DNA of 64,000 nt from Paraburkholderia antibiotica (GTDB lineage: Bacteria; Pseudomonadota; Gammaproteobacteria; Burkholderiales; Burkholderiaceae): NCBI RefSeq assembly GCF_012927125.1, contig NZ_JABBFZ010000001.1, forward strand, positions 186,001 to 250,000. Direction: 5' to 3'. Each line of letters opens with the position of its first letter. Position 1 is the first letter of the stretch. The position numbers were made by a program, and so were the translations under genes. The notes beneath the pieces were generated by a model that worked only from the letters and a program-made list of their open reading frames with translations, was not told the origin of the DNA and did not search any database. Shown in pieces: positions 18,959 to 26,634 of this stretch.

Positions 18959-20139
18959 ACGCGCCAGCAGTCTATTTACACGCGCTCGGCATGATCAACG
19001 CGCTCGGCGGCGACCTCGACGAGATCGTGCCGGCGCTCGCCGCCGCGCGGTCGCCCGGCATGGGCCTCGTGCATACCGGCATCGGCGATGCGTTTGTCGG
19101 CAGTGTGCTGGCGCCGCTCGATCTGGCGCCGCGCGCCGATCTCGCGCGCTACGACTGTCGCAACAACCGGCTGCTGCTCGCCGCGCTCGCGCAGATCGCG
19201 CCGGCCATCGACGCGGCGCGCGAACGCTACGGCCCGGCGCGCATCGGTGTGGTGCTCGGCACCAGCACGTCGGGCATCGAGGCGGCCGAAACCGCGTTCG
19301 TCTATCACGCGCAGGCCGGCGAGTTGCCCAGCAGCTTCAACTACCGGCAGATGGAAATCGGCACCGCCGCGCCGTTCGCGGCTGCTGCGCTCGGCGTCGA
19401 AGGACCGGCGTTCACGATCTCGACCGCGTGTACGTCGAGCGCGAAGGCGTTCGCGTCGGCGCGTCGGCTGCTGCAATTGCAGCTATGCGATGCGGTCGTG
19501 GTGGGCGGCGTCGATTCGCTGTGCGAATTGACGGTGCAGGGTTTCGCGTCGCTCGAATCGACCAGCGACGTGCGCACCAATCCGATGAGCCGCAATCGCC
19601 GCGGCATTAACGTCGGCGAGGGCGCGGCCGTGTTCCTGATGAGTCGCGACGAAGCGGCGGTGCGGCTCGCGGGCCTCGGCGAATCGAGCGACGCGCATCA
19701 TATTTCGGCGCCGGACCCGCAAGGCGTCGGCGGCGAACTCGCGTTGCGCGCGGCGCTGGCGGATGCGGGCATCGCGGCGTCGGCGCTCGGCTACGTGAAC
19801 CTGCATGCAACCGCGACGCAGAAGAACGACGAGATGGAAGCGCGGCTGATGGCGCGCGTGTTCCCCGCGGGCGTCGCCGCGAGCGGCACCAAGCCGCTGA
19901 CCGGCCACCAGCTCGGCGCGGCCGGCGCGACCGAGCTCGGCTTCGCGTGGCTCACGCTGGCCCGCGAGGACGTGCCGCTGCCGCCGCATCTGTGGGACGG
20001 CGAGGCCGATCCGGCGCTGCCCGTGCTCGATCTCGTCGACGGCACGCGTCATCTGCCGCGCGGCGCGGGCACGCAGTACGCGATGAGCAATTCGTTCGCG
20101 TTCGGCGGCAGCAACGTCAGCCTGATTCTGGCCCGGTGA
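18955..20139 (+). CDS. apeO: Beta-ketoacyl-ACP synthase, active subunit (ApeO type)
   Basis: A 394-residue ketosynthase with the complete Cys-His-His triad: Cys159 in STACTSSAK, His284 in NLHATATQ and His318 in LTGHQLGAAG. In the E. coli pathway the equivalent ApeO pairs with the inactive ApeC to extend the chain with malonyl-ACP. Here the partner gene (7521) is at the far end of the operon, as in other APE clusters. The start codon overlaps the exporter stop. Confidence 0.9.
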   Translation: MNAPAVYLHALGMINALGGDLDEIVPALAAARSPGMGLVHTGIGDAFVGSVLAPLDLAPRADLARYDCRNNRLLLAALAQIAPAIDAARERYGPARIGVVLGTSTSGIEAAETAFVYHAQAGELPSSFNYRQMEIGTAAPFAAAALGVEGPAFTISTACTSSAKAFASARRLLQLQLCDAVVVGGVDSLCELTVQGFASLESTSDVRTNPMSRNRRGINVGEGAAVFLMSRDEAAVRLAGLGESSDAHHISAPDPQGVGGELALRAALADAGIAASALGYVNLHATATQKNDEMEARLMARVFPAGVAASGTKPLTGHQLGAAGATELGFAWLTLAREDVPLPPHLWDGEADPALPVLDLVDGTRHLPRGAGTQYAMSNSFAFGGSNVSLILAR

Positions 20140-20144
20140 CGCGC

Positions 20145-20633
20145 ATGACGGCTTCGTTTCCGACGGTCGAACAACTCGCGCGCCAGCCCATCGAGGCGAT
20201 CATCCCGCATCGCGGCAGCATGTTGCTGCTCGACGCGGTCGAGACCTTCGCCGACACCACGCTGAGCGCGTTCGCGCACGTCGACCCGCACGCGTGGTAC
20301 GCGGATGCCGACGGCGCGATGCCCGCGTGGATCGGCATCGAGCTGATGGCGCAGGCGATCGCCGCGCACGTTGCGCTCGTCGCGATGCGTGGCGGCGGTC
20401 ACGCGCGGCCTGGCGTGCTGCTCGGCTCGCGCAGCTATCAGGCGTTGCAGCCGGCGTTCGAAAGCGGCGCGCGGTTGCGCATTCACGTGAGCGAACTGCT
20501 GCGCAGCGATGCCGGCCACGGCGCGTACGAATGCACGATCGACGCCGGCACCGCGCGCTGCGCCGAAGCCGTGATCAAGGTGTTTCAGCCGCCCGATTTC
20601 CAGTCTTTCATCGAAGGGAGTGTCAGTTCATGA
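20145..20633 (+). CDS. apeP: 3-Hydroxyacyl-ACP dehydratase (ApeP-like)
   Basis: A 162-residue hotdog protein beginning 5 bases after the KS stop. The motif IIPHRGSMLLLDAV, with its His, and ELMAQAIAAHVAL match the ApeP/FabA-like dehydratases of APE clusters. It should act with the dehydratase domain fused to the ligase to form the conjugated double bonds after each ketoreduction. A second start at the overlapping GTG (20137) is possible but the ATG is preferred. Confidence 0.87.
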   Translation: MTASFPTVEQLARQPIEAIIPHRGSMLLLDAVETFADTTLSAFAHVDPHAWYADADGAMPAWIGIELMAQAIAAHVALVAMRGGGHARPGVLLGSRSYQALQPAFESGARLRIHVSELLRSDAGHGAYECTIDAGTARCAEAVIKVFQPPDFQSFIEGSVSS

Positions 20634-21355
20634 GCCGGCGTGTTCTCGTTACCGGCGCAAGCCGCGGCATCGGCCGCGCGATTGCGTACAAGTTGGCCGC
20701 CGACGGCTTCGCCGTATCCGTGCATTGCCGCACCGGACGCAGCGAGGCCGACGCGGTCGCGACGGGCATCGCCGCGCAGGGCGGCACGGCGCGCGTGCTG
20801 CAGTTCGACGTGCGCGAGCGCGCTGCGTGTCGTGAAGCGCTCGAAGCGGACGTCGCCGCCAACGGTCCGTACTACGGCATCGTGTGCAGCGCGGGCGTCA
20901 CGCGCGACGCCGCGTTTCCGGCGCTGACCGAAGAAGACTGGGACGTGGTGATCGAAACCGGGCTCGACGCGTTCTACAACGTCGTGCATCCGCTGACGAT
21001 GCCGATGGTGCGCGCGCGCAAGGGCGGACGCATCGTCACGATCGCGTCGGTGTCGGGCGTGATCGGCAATCGCGGGCAGGTCAACTACAGCGCGGCGAAG
21101 GCCGGCCTGATCGGCGCGACCAAGGCGCTCGCGGTCGAACTCGCATCGCGCAACATCACGGTCAACTGCGTCGCACCGGGGCTGATCGAAACCGGCATGC
21201 TCGAACAGACGACGCTCGAACATGCGCTGAAGAGCGTGCCGATGAACCGCGTCGGCCAGCCGGCCGAGGTGGCGTCGGTGGTGAGCTTTCTGATGTCCGA
21301 TAGCGCGTCGTACGTGACGCGTCAGGTGATCGGCGTGAACGGCGGGATGATCTGA
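20630..21355 (+). CDS. apeQ: 3-Ketoacyl-ACP reductase (SDR family, FabG-like, ApeQ)
   Basis: A 241-residue short-chain dehydrogenase with the NADPH-binding TGASRGIGRA near residue 7, the catalytic Ser in IASVSGVIGN and YSAAK with Tyr and Lys. Other features (NVVHPLTMPM, CVAPGLIETGML) are those of FabG-type reductases. It reduces the beta-keto group in each round of polyene extension. It overlaps the dehydratase gene by 4 bases and the next KS gene by 1. Confidence 0.92.
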   Translation: MSRRVLVTGASRGIGRAIAYKLAADGFAVSVHCRTGRSEADAVATGIAAQGGTARVLQFDVRERAACREALEADVAANGPYYGIVCSAGVTRDAAFPALTEEDWDVVIETGLDAFYNVVHPLTMPMVRARKGGRIVTIASVSGVIGNRGQVNYSAAKAGLIGATKALAVELASRNITVNCVAPGLIETGMLEQTTLEHALKSVPMNRVGQPAEVASVVSFLMSDSASYVTRQVIGVNGGMI

Positions 21356-22581
21356 TGAAGCGCGTCGTCATTACCGGCATGGGCGGCGTGACCGCGTTCG
21401 GCGATAGCTGGGACGAGGTTCAAGCGCGTCTGCAGCGCGGCGAAAACGCGGTGCGGCGCATCGCCGAGTGGGACTATTTCGAAGCGTTGCATACGCGGCT
21501 CGCGTGTCCGCTGCCCGGCTTCACGACGCCCGCGCATTACCCGCGCAAGAAGGTGCGCTCGATGGGCCCGGTGTCGCTGTACTCGGTGCGCGCGAGCGAA
21601 CTCGCGCTCGCCGACGCGGGTCTCGCCGACGACGCGAGCATCGCCGACGGCCGCATGGGCGTCGCGTACGGTTCGTCGTCGGGCTCCGTGCAGCCGATCC
21701 GCGCGTTCGGCACGATGCTCGAAACCGGCTCGATGACCCACGTCACGTCGAACAGCTACGTGCAGATGATGCCGCACACCACGGCCGTCAACGTGAGTCT
21801 GTTCTGGGACCTCAAAGGCCGCATCATCCCGACCTCGTGCGCGTGCGCGTCGGGCAGCCAGGCGATCGGCTACGCGTACGAGGCGATCCAGAGCGGCAAG
21901 CAGACGCTGATGCTGGCGGGCGGCGCGGAAGAGTTGTCGGGGCCGGCGGTCGCGGTGTTCGACACGCTGTACGCGACCAGCACGCGCAACGACGAGCCGC
22001 ATCTGACGCCGCGTCCGTTCGATGCCGCGCGCGACGGCCTCGTGGTCGGCGAGGGCGCGGCGACGCTGGTGCTCGAAGAATACGAACATGCGATCGCGCG
22101 CGGCGCGCGGATTCACGCGGAGATCGTCGGCTTCGGCTGCAATTCGGACGGCGCGCACATGACGCAGCCGACCGCCGACACGATGGCGCTGGCGATGCAG
22201 CTCGCGCTGCGCGACGCGCGGCTCGCGCCGGAAGCGATTGCGTATGTGAACGCGCACGGCACCTCGACCGATCGCGGCGACATCGCCGAAAGCTACGCGA
22301 CCGCGCAGACCTTCGGCGCGCGCATGCCGATCAGTTCGCTGAAGAGCTACGTCGGCCATACGCTCGGCGCGTGCGGTGCGATCGAGGCGTGGTGGACGAT
22401 CGAGATGATGAAGCGCAACTGGTACGTGCCGACGCTGAATCTCGAGCAGGTCGATCCGGCCTGCGCGCCGCTCGATTACATCGTCGGCGGGGCGCGCGAG
22501 ATCGATGCCGAGTACGTGATGAGCAACAACTTCGCGTTCGGCGGCATCAATACGTCGCTGATTTTCAGGCGCGTTCGATGA
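21355..22581 (+). CDS. apeR: Beta-ketoacyl-ACP synthase (ApeR type)
   Basis: A 408-residue ketosynthase of FabF type with an intact triad: Cys164 in TSCACASGSQ, His301 in VNAHGTSTDRG and His335 in VGHTLGACGA. In the known pathway ApeR is a stand-alone KS homodimer that acts in the early condensation. Another cysteine two residues before the nucleophile is unusual for FabF but not disabling. It begins in a TGATG overlap with the ketoreductase gene. Confidence 0.9.
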   Translation: MKRVVITGMGGVTAFGDSWDEVQARLQRGENAVRRIAEWDYFEALHTRLACPLPGFTTPAHYPRKKVRSMGPVSLYSVRASELALADAGLADDASIADGRMGVAYGSSSGSVQPIRAFGTMLETGSMTHVTSNSYVQMMPHTTAVNVSLFWDLKGRIIPTSCACASGSQAIGYAYEAIQSGKQTLMLAGGAEELSGPAVAVFDTLYATSTRNDEPHLTPRPFDAARDGLVVGEGAATLVLEEYEHAIARGARIHAEIVGFGCNSDGAHMTQPTADTMALAMQLALRDARLAPEAIAYVNAHGTSTDRGDIAESYATAQTFGARMPISSLKSYVGHTLGACGAIEAWWTIEMMKRNWYVPTLNLEQVDPACAPLDYIVGGAREIDAEYVMSNNFAFGGINTSLIFRRVR

Positions 22582-23816
22582 GCGTCGCGCTGCAACGCGT
22601 GGTCGTGACCGGCATGGGCATCGTGTCGTGTCTCGGCAATACGCTCGACGACGTCGCGGCCGCACTGCGCGATGGACGTTCGCGGATCGAGCGCATCGAC
22701 GCGTGGCGCGAGCGCGGCTTCGGCTCGCAGGTCGCGGGCGTCGCGTCGGTCGCGCATGAGGAGCCGTTCGAGCGCAAGCTCGAACGCTTCATGGGCGACA
22801 CCGCGCGCTTTGCCTGCCACGCGGCGCGCAATGCAATCGATGACGCGGGCCTTGCCGCGCACGCGTTGCAGTCGCCGCATGCGGGCGTCGTGATCGGCTC
22901 GGGCGTCGGCACGATGGCGAGCTACGACGCGGCGCTCGCCATTGGCCACGCGCGCGGCATCGACAAGATACCGCCGTACACGGTGCCGCACGCGATGAGC
23001 AGCACCGCGTCGGCGAACGTCGCGCAGGTGTTCGGGCTCGAAGGCGTCAGCTATTCACCGTCGTCGGCGTGTACGACTTCGGCGCTCGCGATCGGTCAGG
23101 CGCTGCAACTGATCCAGACCGGCCGTCAGCAGATCGTGCTGGCCGGCGGCAGCGAAGCGCTGCACGACCACATGACGTTGATGTTCGACGCGATGGGCGC
23201 GTTGTCGCGGCGCTTTAACGACACGCCGTCGCGCGCGTCGCGGCCTTACGACACCGAACGCGATGGCTTCGTGATCGCGTCGGGCGGCGGCGTGCTGGTG
23301 CTCGAAGCGCTCGACCACGCGCTCGCGCGCGGCGCGCGCATCTACGCGGAGCTGACGGGCTTCGGCGATTGCACCGATCGCGCGGGTATGGTCGCGCCGC
23401 GCGCGGCCGGTATCGCGCGCGCGATGCTCGGCGCGCTCGCCGACGCGGGGCGTCGCCCGGACTACGTGAACACGCATGCGCCATCGACGCCGCGCGGCGA
23501 CCTCGAAGAGCTGCACGCGTTGCGCGACGTGTTCGGCGCATCGGTGGAAGGCGTGCCCGCGTTTTCGTCGACCAAGGGGATGACCGGGCATTCGCTCGGC
23601 GCATGCGGCGCGCACGAAGCGATCTACACGCTGCTGATGATGCGCGACGGGTTTATCGCGGGCACGGCCGAGGTCGATACACCTGAGCCGGAAGTCATGG
23701 CCATGCCGCTCGTGCGCCGCGCGCGCGACGCGCGTATCGATACCGCGATGTCGGTTTCATTCGGGTTCGGCGGCAGTTGCGCGAGCCTGATTTTCGAAGC
23801 GTGGCGAGGCGGATGA
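22578..23816 (+). CDS. Second terminal beta-ketoacyl-ACP synthase (FabF-like)
   Basis: A 412-residue ketosynthase that overlaps apeR by 4 bases and keeps all catalytic residues: Cys165 in SSACTTSAL, His300 in VNTHAPSTPRG and His338 in MTGHSLGACGA. It differs clearly from its neighbour, so it is not a recent tandem copy. The E. coli APE cluster has no such gene at this place; it may set starter preference or chain length, or make the 3-hydroxy fatty acid part of the lipid anchor. Which of these cannot be read from sequence. Confidence 0.88.
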   Translation: MSVALQRVVVTGMGIVSCLGNTLDDVAAALRDGRSRIERIDAWRERGFGSQVAGVASVAHEEPFERKLERFMGDTARFACHAARNAIDDAGLAAHALQSPHAGVVIGSGVGTMASYDAALAIGHARGIDKIPPYTVPHAMSSTASANVAQVFGLEGVSYSPSSACTTSALAIGQALQLIQTGRQQIVLAGGSEALHDHMTLMFDAMGALSRRFNDTPSRASRPYDTERDGFVIASGGGVLVLEALDHALARGARIYAELTGFGDCTDRAGMVAPRAAGIARAMLGALADAGRRPDYVNTHAPSTPRGDLEELHALRDVFGASVEGVPAFSSTKGMTGHSLGACGAHEAIYTLLMMRDGFIAGTAEVDTPEPEVMAMPLVRRARDARIDTAMSVSFGFGGSCASLIFEAWRGG

Positions 23817-23892
23817 GTCGACGCCGAGCCGCGATAACCGGCCGCCGGACTCGAAGGCGGTCGTCAATCTGCAGACAGGGAAGAGGATAAGA

Positions 23893-24315
23893 ATGAAAAA
23901 GCTCGTTTCGGTGGGTGCGGTGCTGGTGGTGGCGTTGACGCAGGCCGGTTGCGGCACGCAGGTGAAGTCGCTGCCGTTCGCGGCGGCCGGCGGCGAATCG
24001 CGCGGCGAGGTGCCGGTGTACTTCGGCACGCAGAATCATCAGCCGGTGAAGACGCGTCTGGGCGAAGTGTCGTACTCGGTGCGGATCGCGCGTCAGACGT
24101 CGGGCCCGGATGACGCGTGTCATCTCGCGCTCGCCGAAGCGGTCGGCAAGCTGCGCGCGGCGGCGCGCGCGCGTCATGCGAATGCGGTGATCGACGTGTC
24201 GACGCGCTTTCACAACACCGAATCGAATTCGTCGACCGACTTCACCTGCGGCGTGAGCCCGAGCGCGGCGGCGATCGCGGTGCGCGGGCAACTGGTGGTG
24301 CTGGAAGCGCGTTGA
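23893..24315 (+). CDS. Small exported protein of unknown function at the end of the APE operon
   Basis: A 140-residue protein with a signal peptide (MKKLVSVGAVLVVALTQAG) followed by Cys20 in an imperfect lipobox, so it may be a lipoprotein. The mature part has one Cys near residue 76 and one near 117, which could pair, and an Ala-rich helix in the middle (LAEAVGKLRAAARAR). A GAGG ribosome binding site lies before the ATG. I do not recognise the family. E. coli APE operons carry a lipoprotein (ApeN) near this place that is otherwise missing here, so it could be a functional stand-in. Confidence 0.7.
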   Translation: MKKLVSVGAVLVVALTQAGCGTQVKSLPFAAAGGESRGEVPVYFGTQNHQPVKTRLGEVSYSVRIARQTSGPDDACHLALAEAVGKLRAAARARHANAVIDVSTRFHNTESNSSTDFTCGVSPSAAAIAVRGQLVVLEAR

Positions 24316-24399
24316 TGCGGTGGCGCGCGCTGGCAACGTGAGCGGGCCTCGTGCGCGGGCTCGCGCATGAGCGCGGACTAACGCGCCACCGAACCAGCC

Positions 24400-25128
24400 T
24401 TACGCGCGCTTCACGGCCGCGACGTTGACGAGCGTCTCGCGACGCTTGCCGGGTTGCGGCCGGTACAGGCCGAGCCGTTCGAGCAGACCGAAGTCTTTCG
24501 CGCGGCTCCACCACAGGTAGGGCAGCGACACGTTATGCGGGCCGAAGCTGAAGCCGCCGTCGCGCAGCATGTCGAGATAGCCGTCGGCGCTCTTCTGTAC
24601 GTGCATAGGATGACGAAACAGTAGCCGGATCACCCACGACCTGATGTACGCATCGGTCGATTCGGCGAACAGCAGCACGCCGCCCGGCTTCAGCACGCGG
24701 TGGAACTCGGCGAGCGCGCGTTCCTGCTCGACGAGATGATGGAAGGTCTGGTGGCAGAACACGAGGTCGGCGCTGGCATCGGGCAGCGGCAGTTGCGCGC
24801 AGTCGCCATGCAGCAGTTCGATGTCGGCAACCGTGTCACGGCACGCATGAGCGGCCTGCGCGGCGAGCGTCAGCGATGGCGCATGGAAATCGATGCCGAC
24901 GATGCGGCGCGGCTTGAACGCGTCGGCGAGCAGCCGGAACGAGATGCCTTGCCCGCAACCCACATCGACGATGACCGGTGCATCGGGCAACGGCGTATCG
25001 ATCAGGCGCTTGAGGTCGTTGATTGCGACGCGCAGCACGTGATGTTCCCACGTGTGCGTGCGCAGGAACCAGATTCCGAAGGCCGTTTCCGGCACGAAGG
25101 GCACACTGGATAGTTCGGATGACGACAC
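24400..25128 (-). CDS. Class I SAM-dependent methyltransferase
   Basis: A 242-residue methyltransferase with the SAM-binding motif VIVDVGCGQG (residues 52–61), an acidic second strand end (IVGIDFHAPS), and motifs LVFCHQTFHHL and LKPGGVLLFAEST. The GTG at 25128 has a GGGAG site 7 bases upstream and gives a natural start; the frame upstream, starting at 25311, is not convincing. It is convergent with the operon's last gene and divergent from the flavoprotein gene. APE pigments often carry a methylated aryl head group, so ring methylation is a fair guess. A ubiquinone-like or other small-molecule substrate cannot be excluded. Confidence 0.82.
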   Translation of the reverse strand: MSSSELSSVPFVPETAFGIWFLRTHTWEHHVLRVAINDLKRLIDTPLPDAPVIVDVGCGQGISFRLLADAFKPRRIVGIDFHAPSLTLAAQAAHACRDTVADIELLHGDCAQLPLPDASADLVFCHQTFHHLVEQERALAEFHRVLKPGGVLLFAESTDAYIRSWVIRLLFRHPMHVQKSADGYLDMLRDGGFSFGPHNVSLPYLWWSRAKDFGLLERLGLYRPQPGKRRETLVNVAAVKRA

Positions 25129-25264
25129 GATGCACTCCCGGCAAAGCCGTTTCTTGCTGCTGGAGGCAGGATTGTAGCGAGAAGTGCGTGCATCGCGCGA
25201 GGTCGGGCGATGCATGAAACCCCGCATGCAGAGCGGCACGCATGCAAACCGTTGGAGCAGTGAT

Positions 25265-26509
25265 TTGAATAGCGATTCTTCAAAGCGGAACGCGGTCGAC
25301 GTCGCGATCATCGGCGCGGGTCCGGCCGGCGCGGTGGCTGCCGCGCTGTTGCGGCGCGCGGGCCGCTCGGTGCTGGTGCTCGAGCGTCAGCATTTTCCGC
25401 GCTTCTCGATCGGCGAGAGCCTGCTGCCGCAGAGCATGGCGTACCTCGAAGAGGCCGGCATGCTGCAGGCGGTCGTCGAGGCGGGCTTCCAGTACAAGAA
25501 CGGCGCGTATTTCGTGTACCGCGACCAGCATTCGTCGTTCGACTTCCGCGACAAGCATTCGCCCGGCTGGGGCACCACGTATCAGGTCGAGCGCGCGGTG
25601 TTCGACGACGTGCTGATTCGCGGCGCGGCCGCCCAGGGCGCCGACGTGCGTTTCGGCCATACGGTGCGCGCGGTGCAGACGGGCGCGGCGCCGCGCCTCG
25701 ATGTGGTCGATGAAGCGGGGCACGCGTATCAGGTCGACGCGCGCTTCGTGCTCGATGCGAGCGGCTTCGGCCGCGTGCTGCCGCGTCTGCTGAATCTGGA
25801 GTCGCCGACGCGCATGCCGACGCGCGCGGCGATCTTCTCGCACGTGCGCGACGGTCTGACGCTCGATGCGTCCGATCGCAACAAGATCTGCATCGCCACG
25901 CATCCGGAGCGGCGCGACGTGTGGTTCTGGATGATTCCGCTCGCGGGCGGCCGTTCGTCGGTCGGCTGCGTGGCCGAGGCGAGCTTTCTCGACGTGCCCG
26001 ACGAGGCGCGCGAAGCGACGCTGCGTGCGTTGATCCGGCAGGAGCCGACGCTGAACCGCCTGATCGGCGATGCGCCGTTCCTGATGCCGGTGAACCGGAT
26101 CGGCGGCTACGCGGCGAACGTCGAGCGTTTGCACGGGCCGGGTTATGCGCTGCTCGGCAATGCGGGCGAGTTTCTCGATCCGGTGTTTTCGTCGGGCGTG
26201 ACGATCGCGTTGCGCTCCGCGCATCTGGCCGCGCATACGCTGAACCGGCAACTGGATGGCGCGACGGTCGACTGGTCCGCCGATTACGACGTGCCGTTGC
26301 GCAAGGGTATCGATACGTTCCGAGCGTTCGTCGAGCGCTGGTACACCGGCGAGCTGCAGGACATCATCTATTACCCGGACCCGACGCCGTCGATTCGTCG
26401 CATGATCTGCGCGGTGCTCGCCGGCTATGCTTGGGACGAGTCGAATCCGTATGTCGCGGATCCGGTCAGGCGGCTCAATGCGCTGCACGAGGTGTGCAAG
26501 CCGCATTGA
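25265..26509 (+). CDS. FAD-dependent halogenase-like oxidoreductase
   Basis: A 414-residue flavoprotein. The FAD site is VAIIGAGPAGAVAAALL (about 14–29). Two features typical of flavin-dependent halogenases are present: WFWMIP (220–225), matching WxWxIP, and Lys78 in FQYKNGA, at the place of the lysine that forms HOCl/HOBr or a chloramine. FPRFSIGESLLP also fits the phenolic halogenase branch. Xanthomonadins are brominated aryl polyenes, so halogenation of the pigment here is a good hypothesis. Some WxWxIP proteins are only oxygenases or reductases. I chose a TTG at 25265 after GGAG; an ATG at 25214 is the alternative. Confidence 0.8.
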   Translation: MNSDSSKRNAVDVAIIGAGPAGAVAAALLRRAGRSVLVLERQHFPRFSIGESLLPQSMAYLEEAGMLQAVVEAGFQYKNGAYFVYRDQHSSFDFRDKHSPGWGTTYQVERAVFDDVLIRGAAAQGADVRFGHTVRAVQTGAAPRLDVVDEAGHAYQVDARFVLDASGFGRVLPRLLNLESPTRMPTRAAIFSHVRDGLTLDASDRNKICIATHPERRDVWFWMIPLAGGRSSVGCVAEASFLDVPDEAREATLRALIRQEPTLNRLIGDAPFLMPVNRIGGYAANVERLHGPGYALLGNAGEFLDPVFSSGVTIALRSAHLAAHTLNRQLDGATVDWSADYDVPLRKGIDTFRAFVERWYTGELQDIIYYPDPTPSIRRMICAVLAGYAWDESNPYVADPVRRLNALHEVCKPH

Positions 26510-26534
26510 GGTAGCGGGCGGTCGCGATGCGAAG

Positions 26535-26569
26535 AAAAAACGGCGCTTCGGAATCGAAGCGCCGTTTTG
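26535..26569. terminator. Bidirectional terminator between the halogenase-like gene and guaD
   Basis: The stem CGGCGCTTCG/CGAAGCGCCG has A6 on the left and T4 on the right, and lies between two convergent genes (ends 26509 and 26635). It marks the right border of the aryl polyene region. Confidence 0.88.
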
Positions 26570-26634
26570 CCATGCAGCGCATCAACCGACGATCGGCGCA
26601 TTCAGGCCGTCGATTCGAAGCCCGAATTCAAGCT

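Noticed and set aside
21468..22577. Plus-strand extension upstream of the second terminal KS
   Set aside because: It overlaps apeR in another frame; the KS fold begins exactly at 22578.
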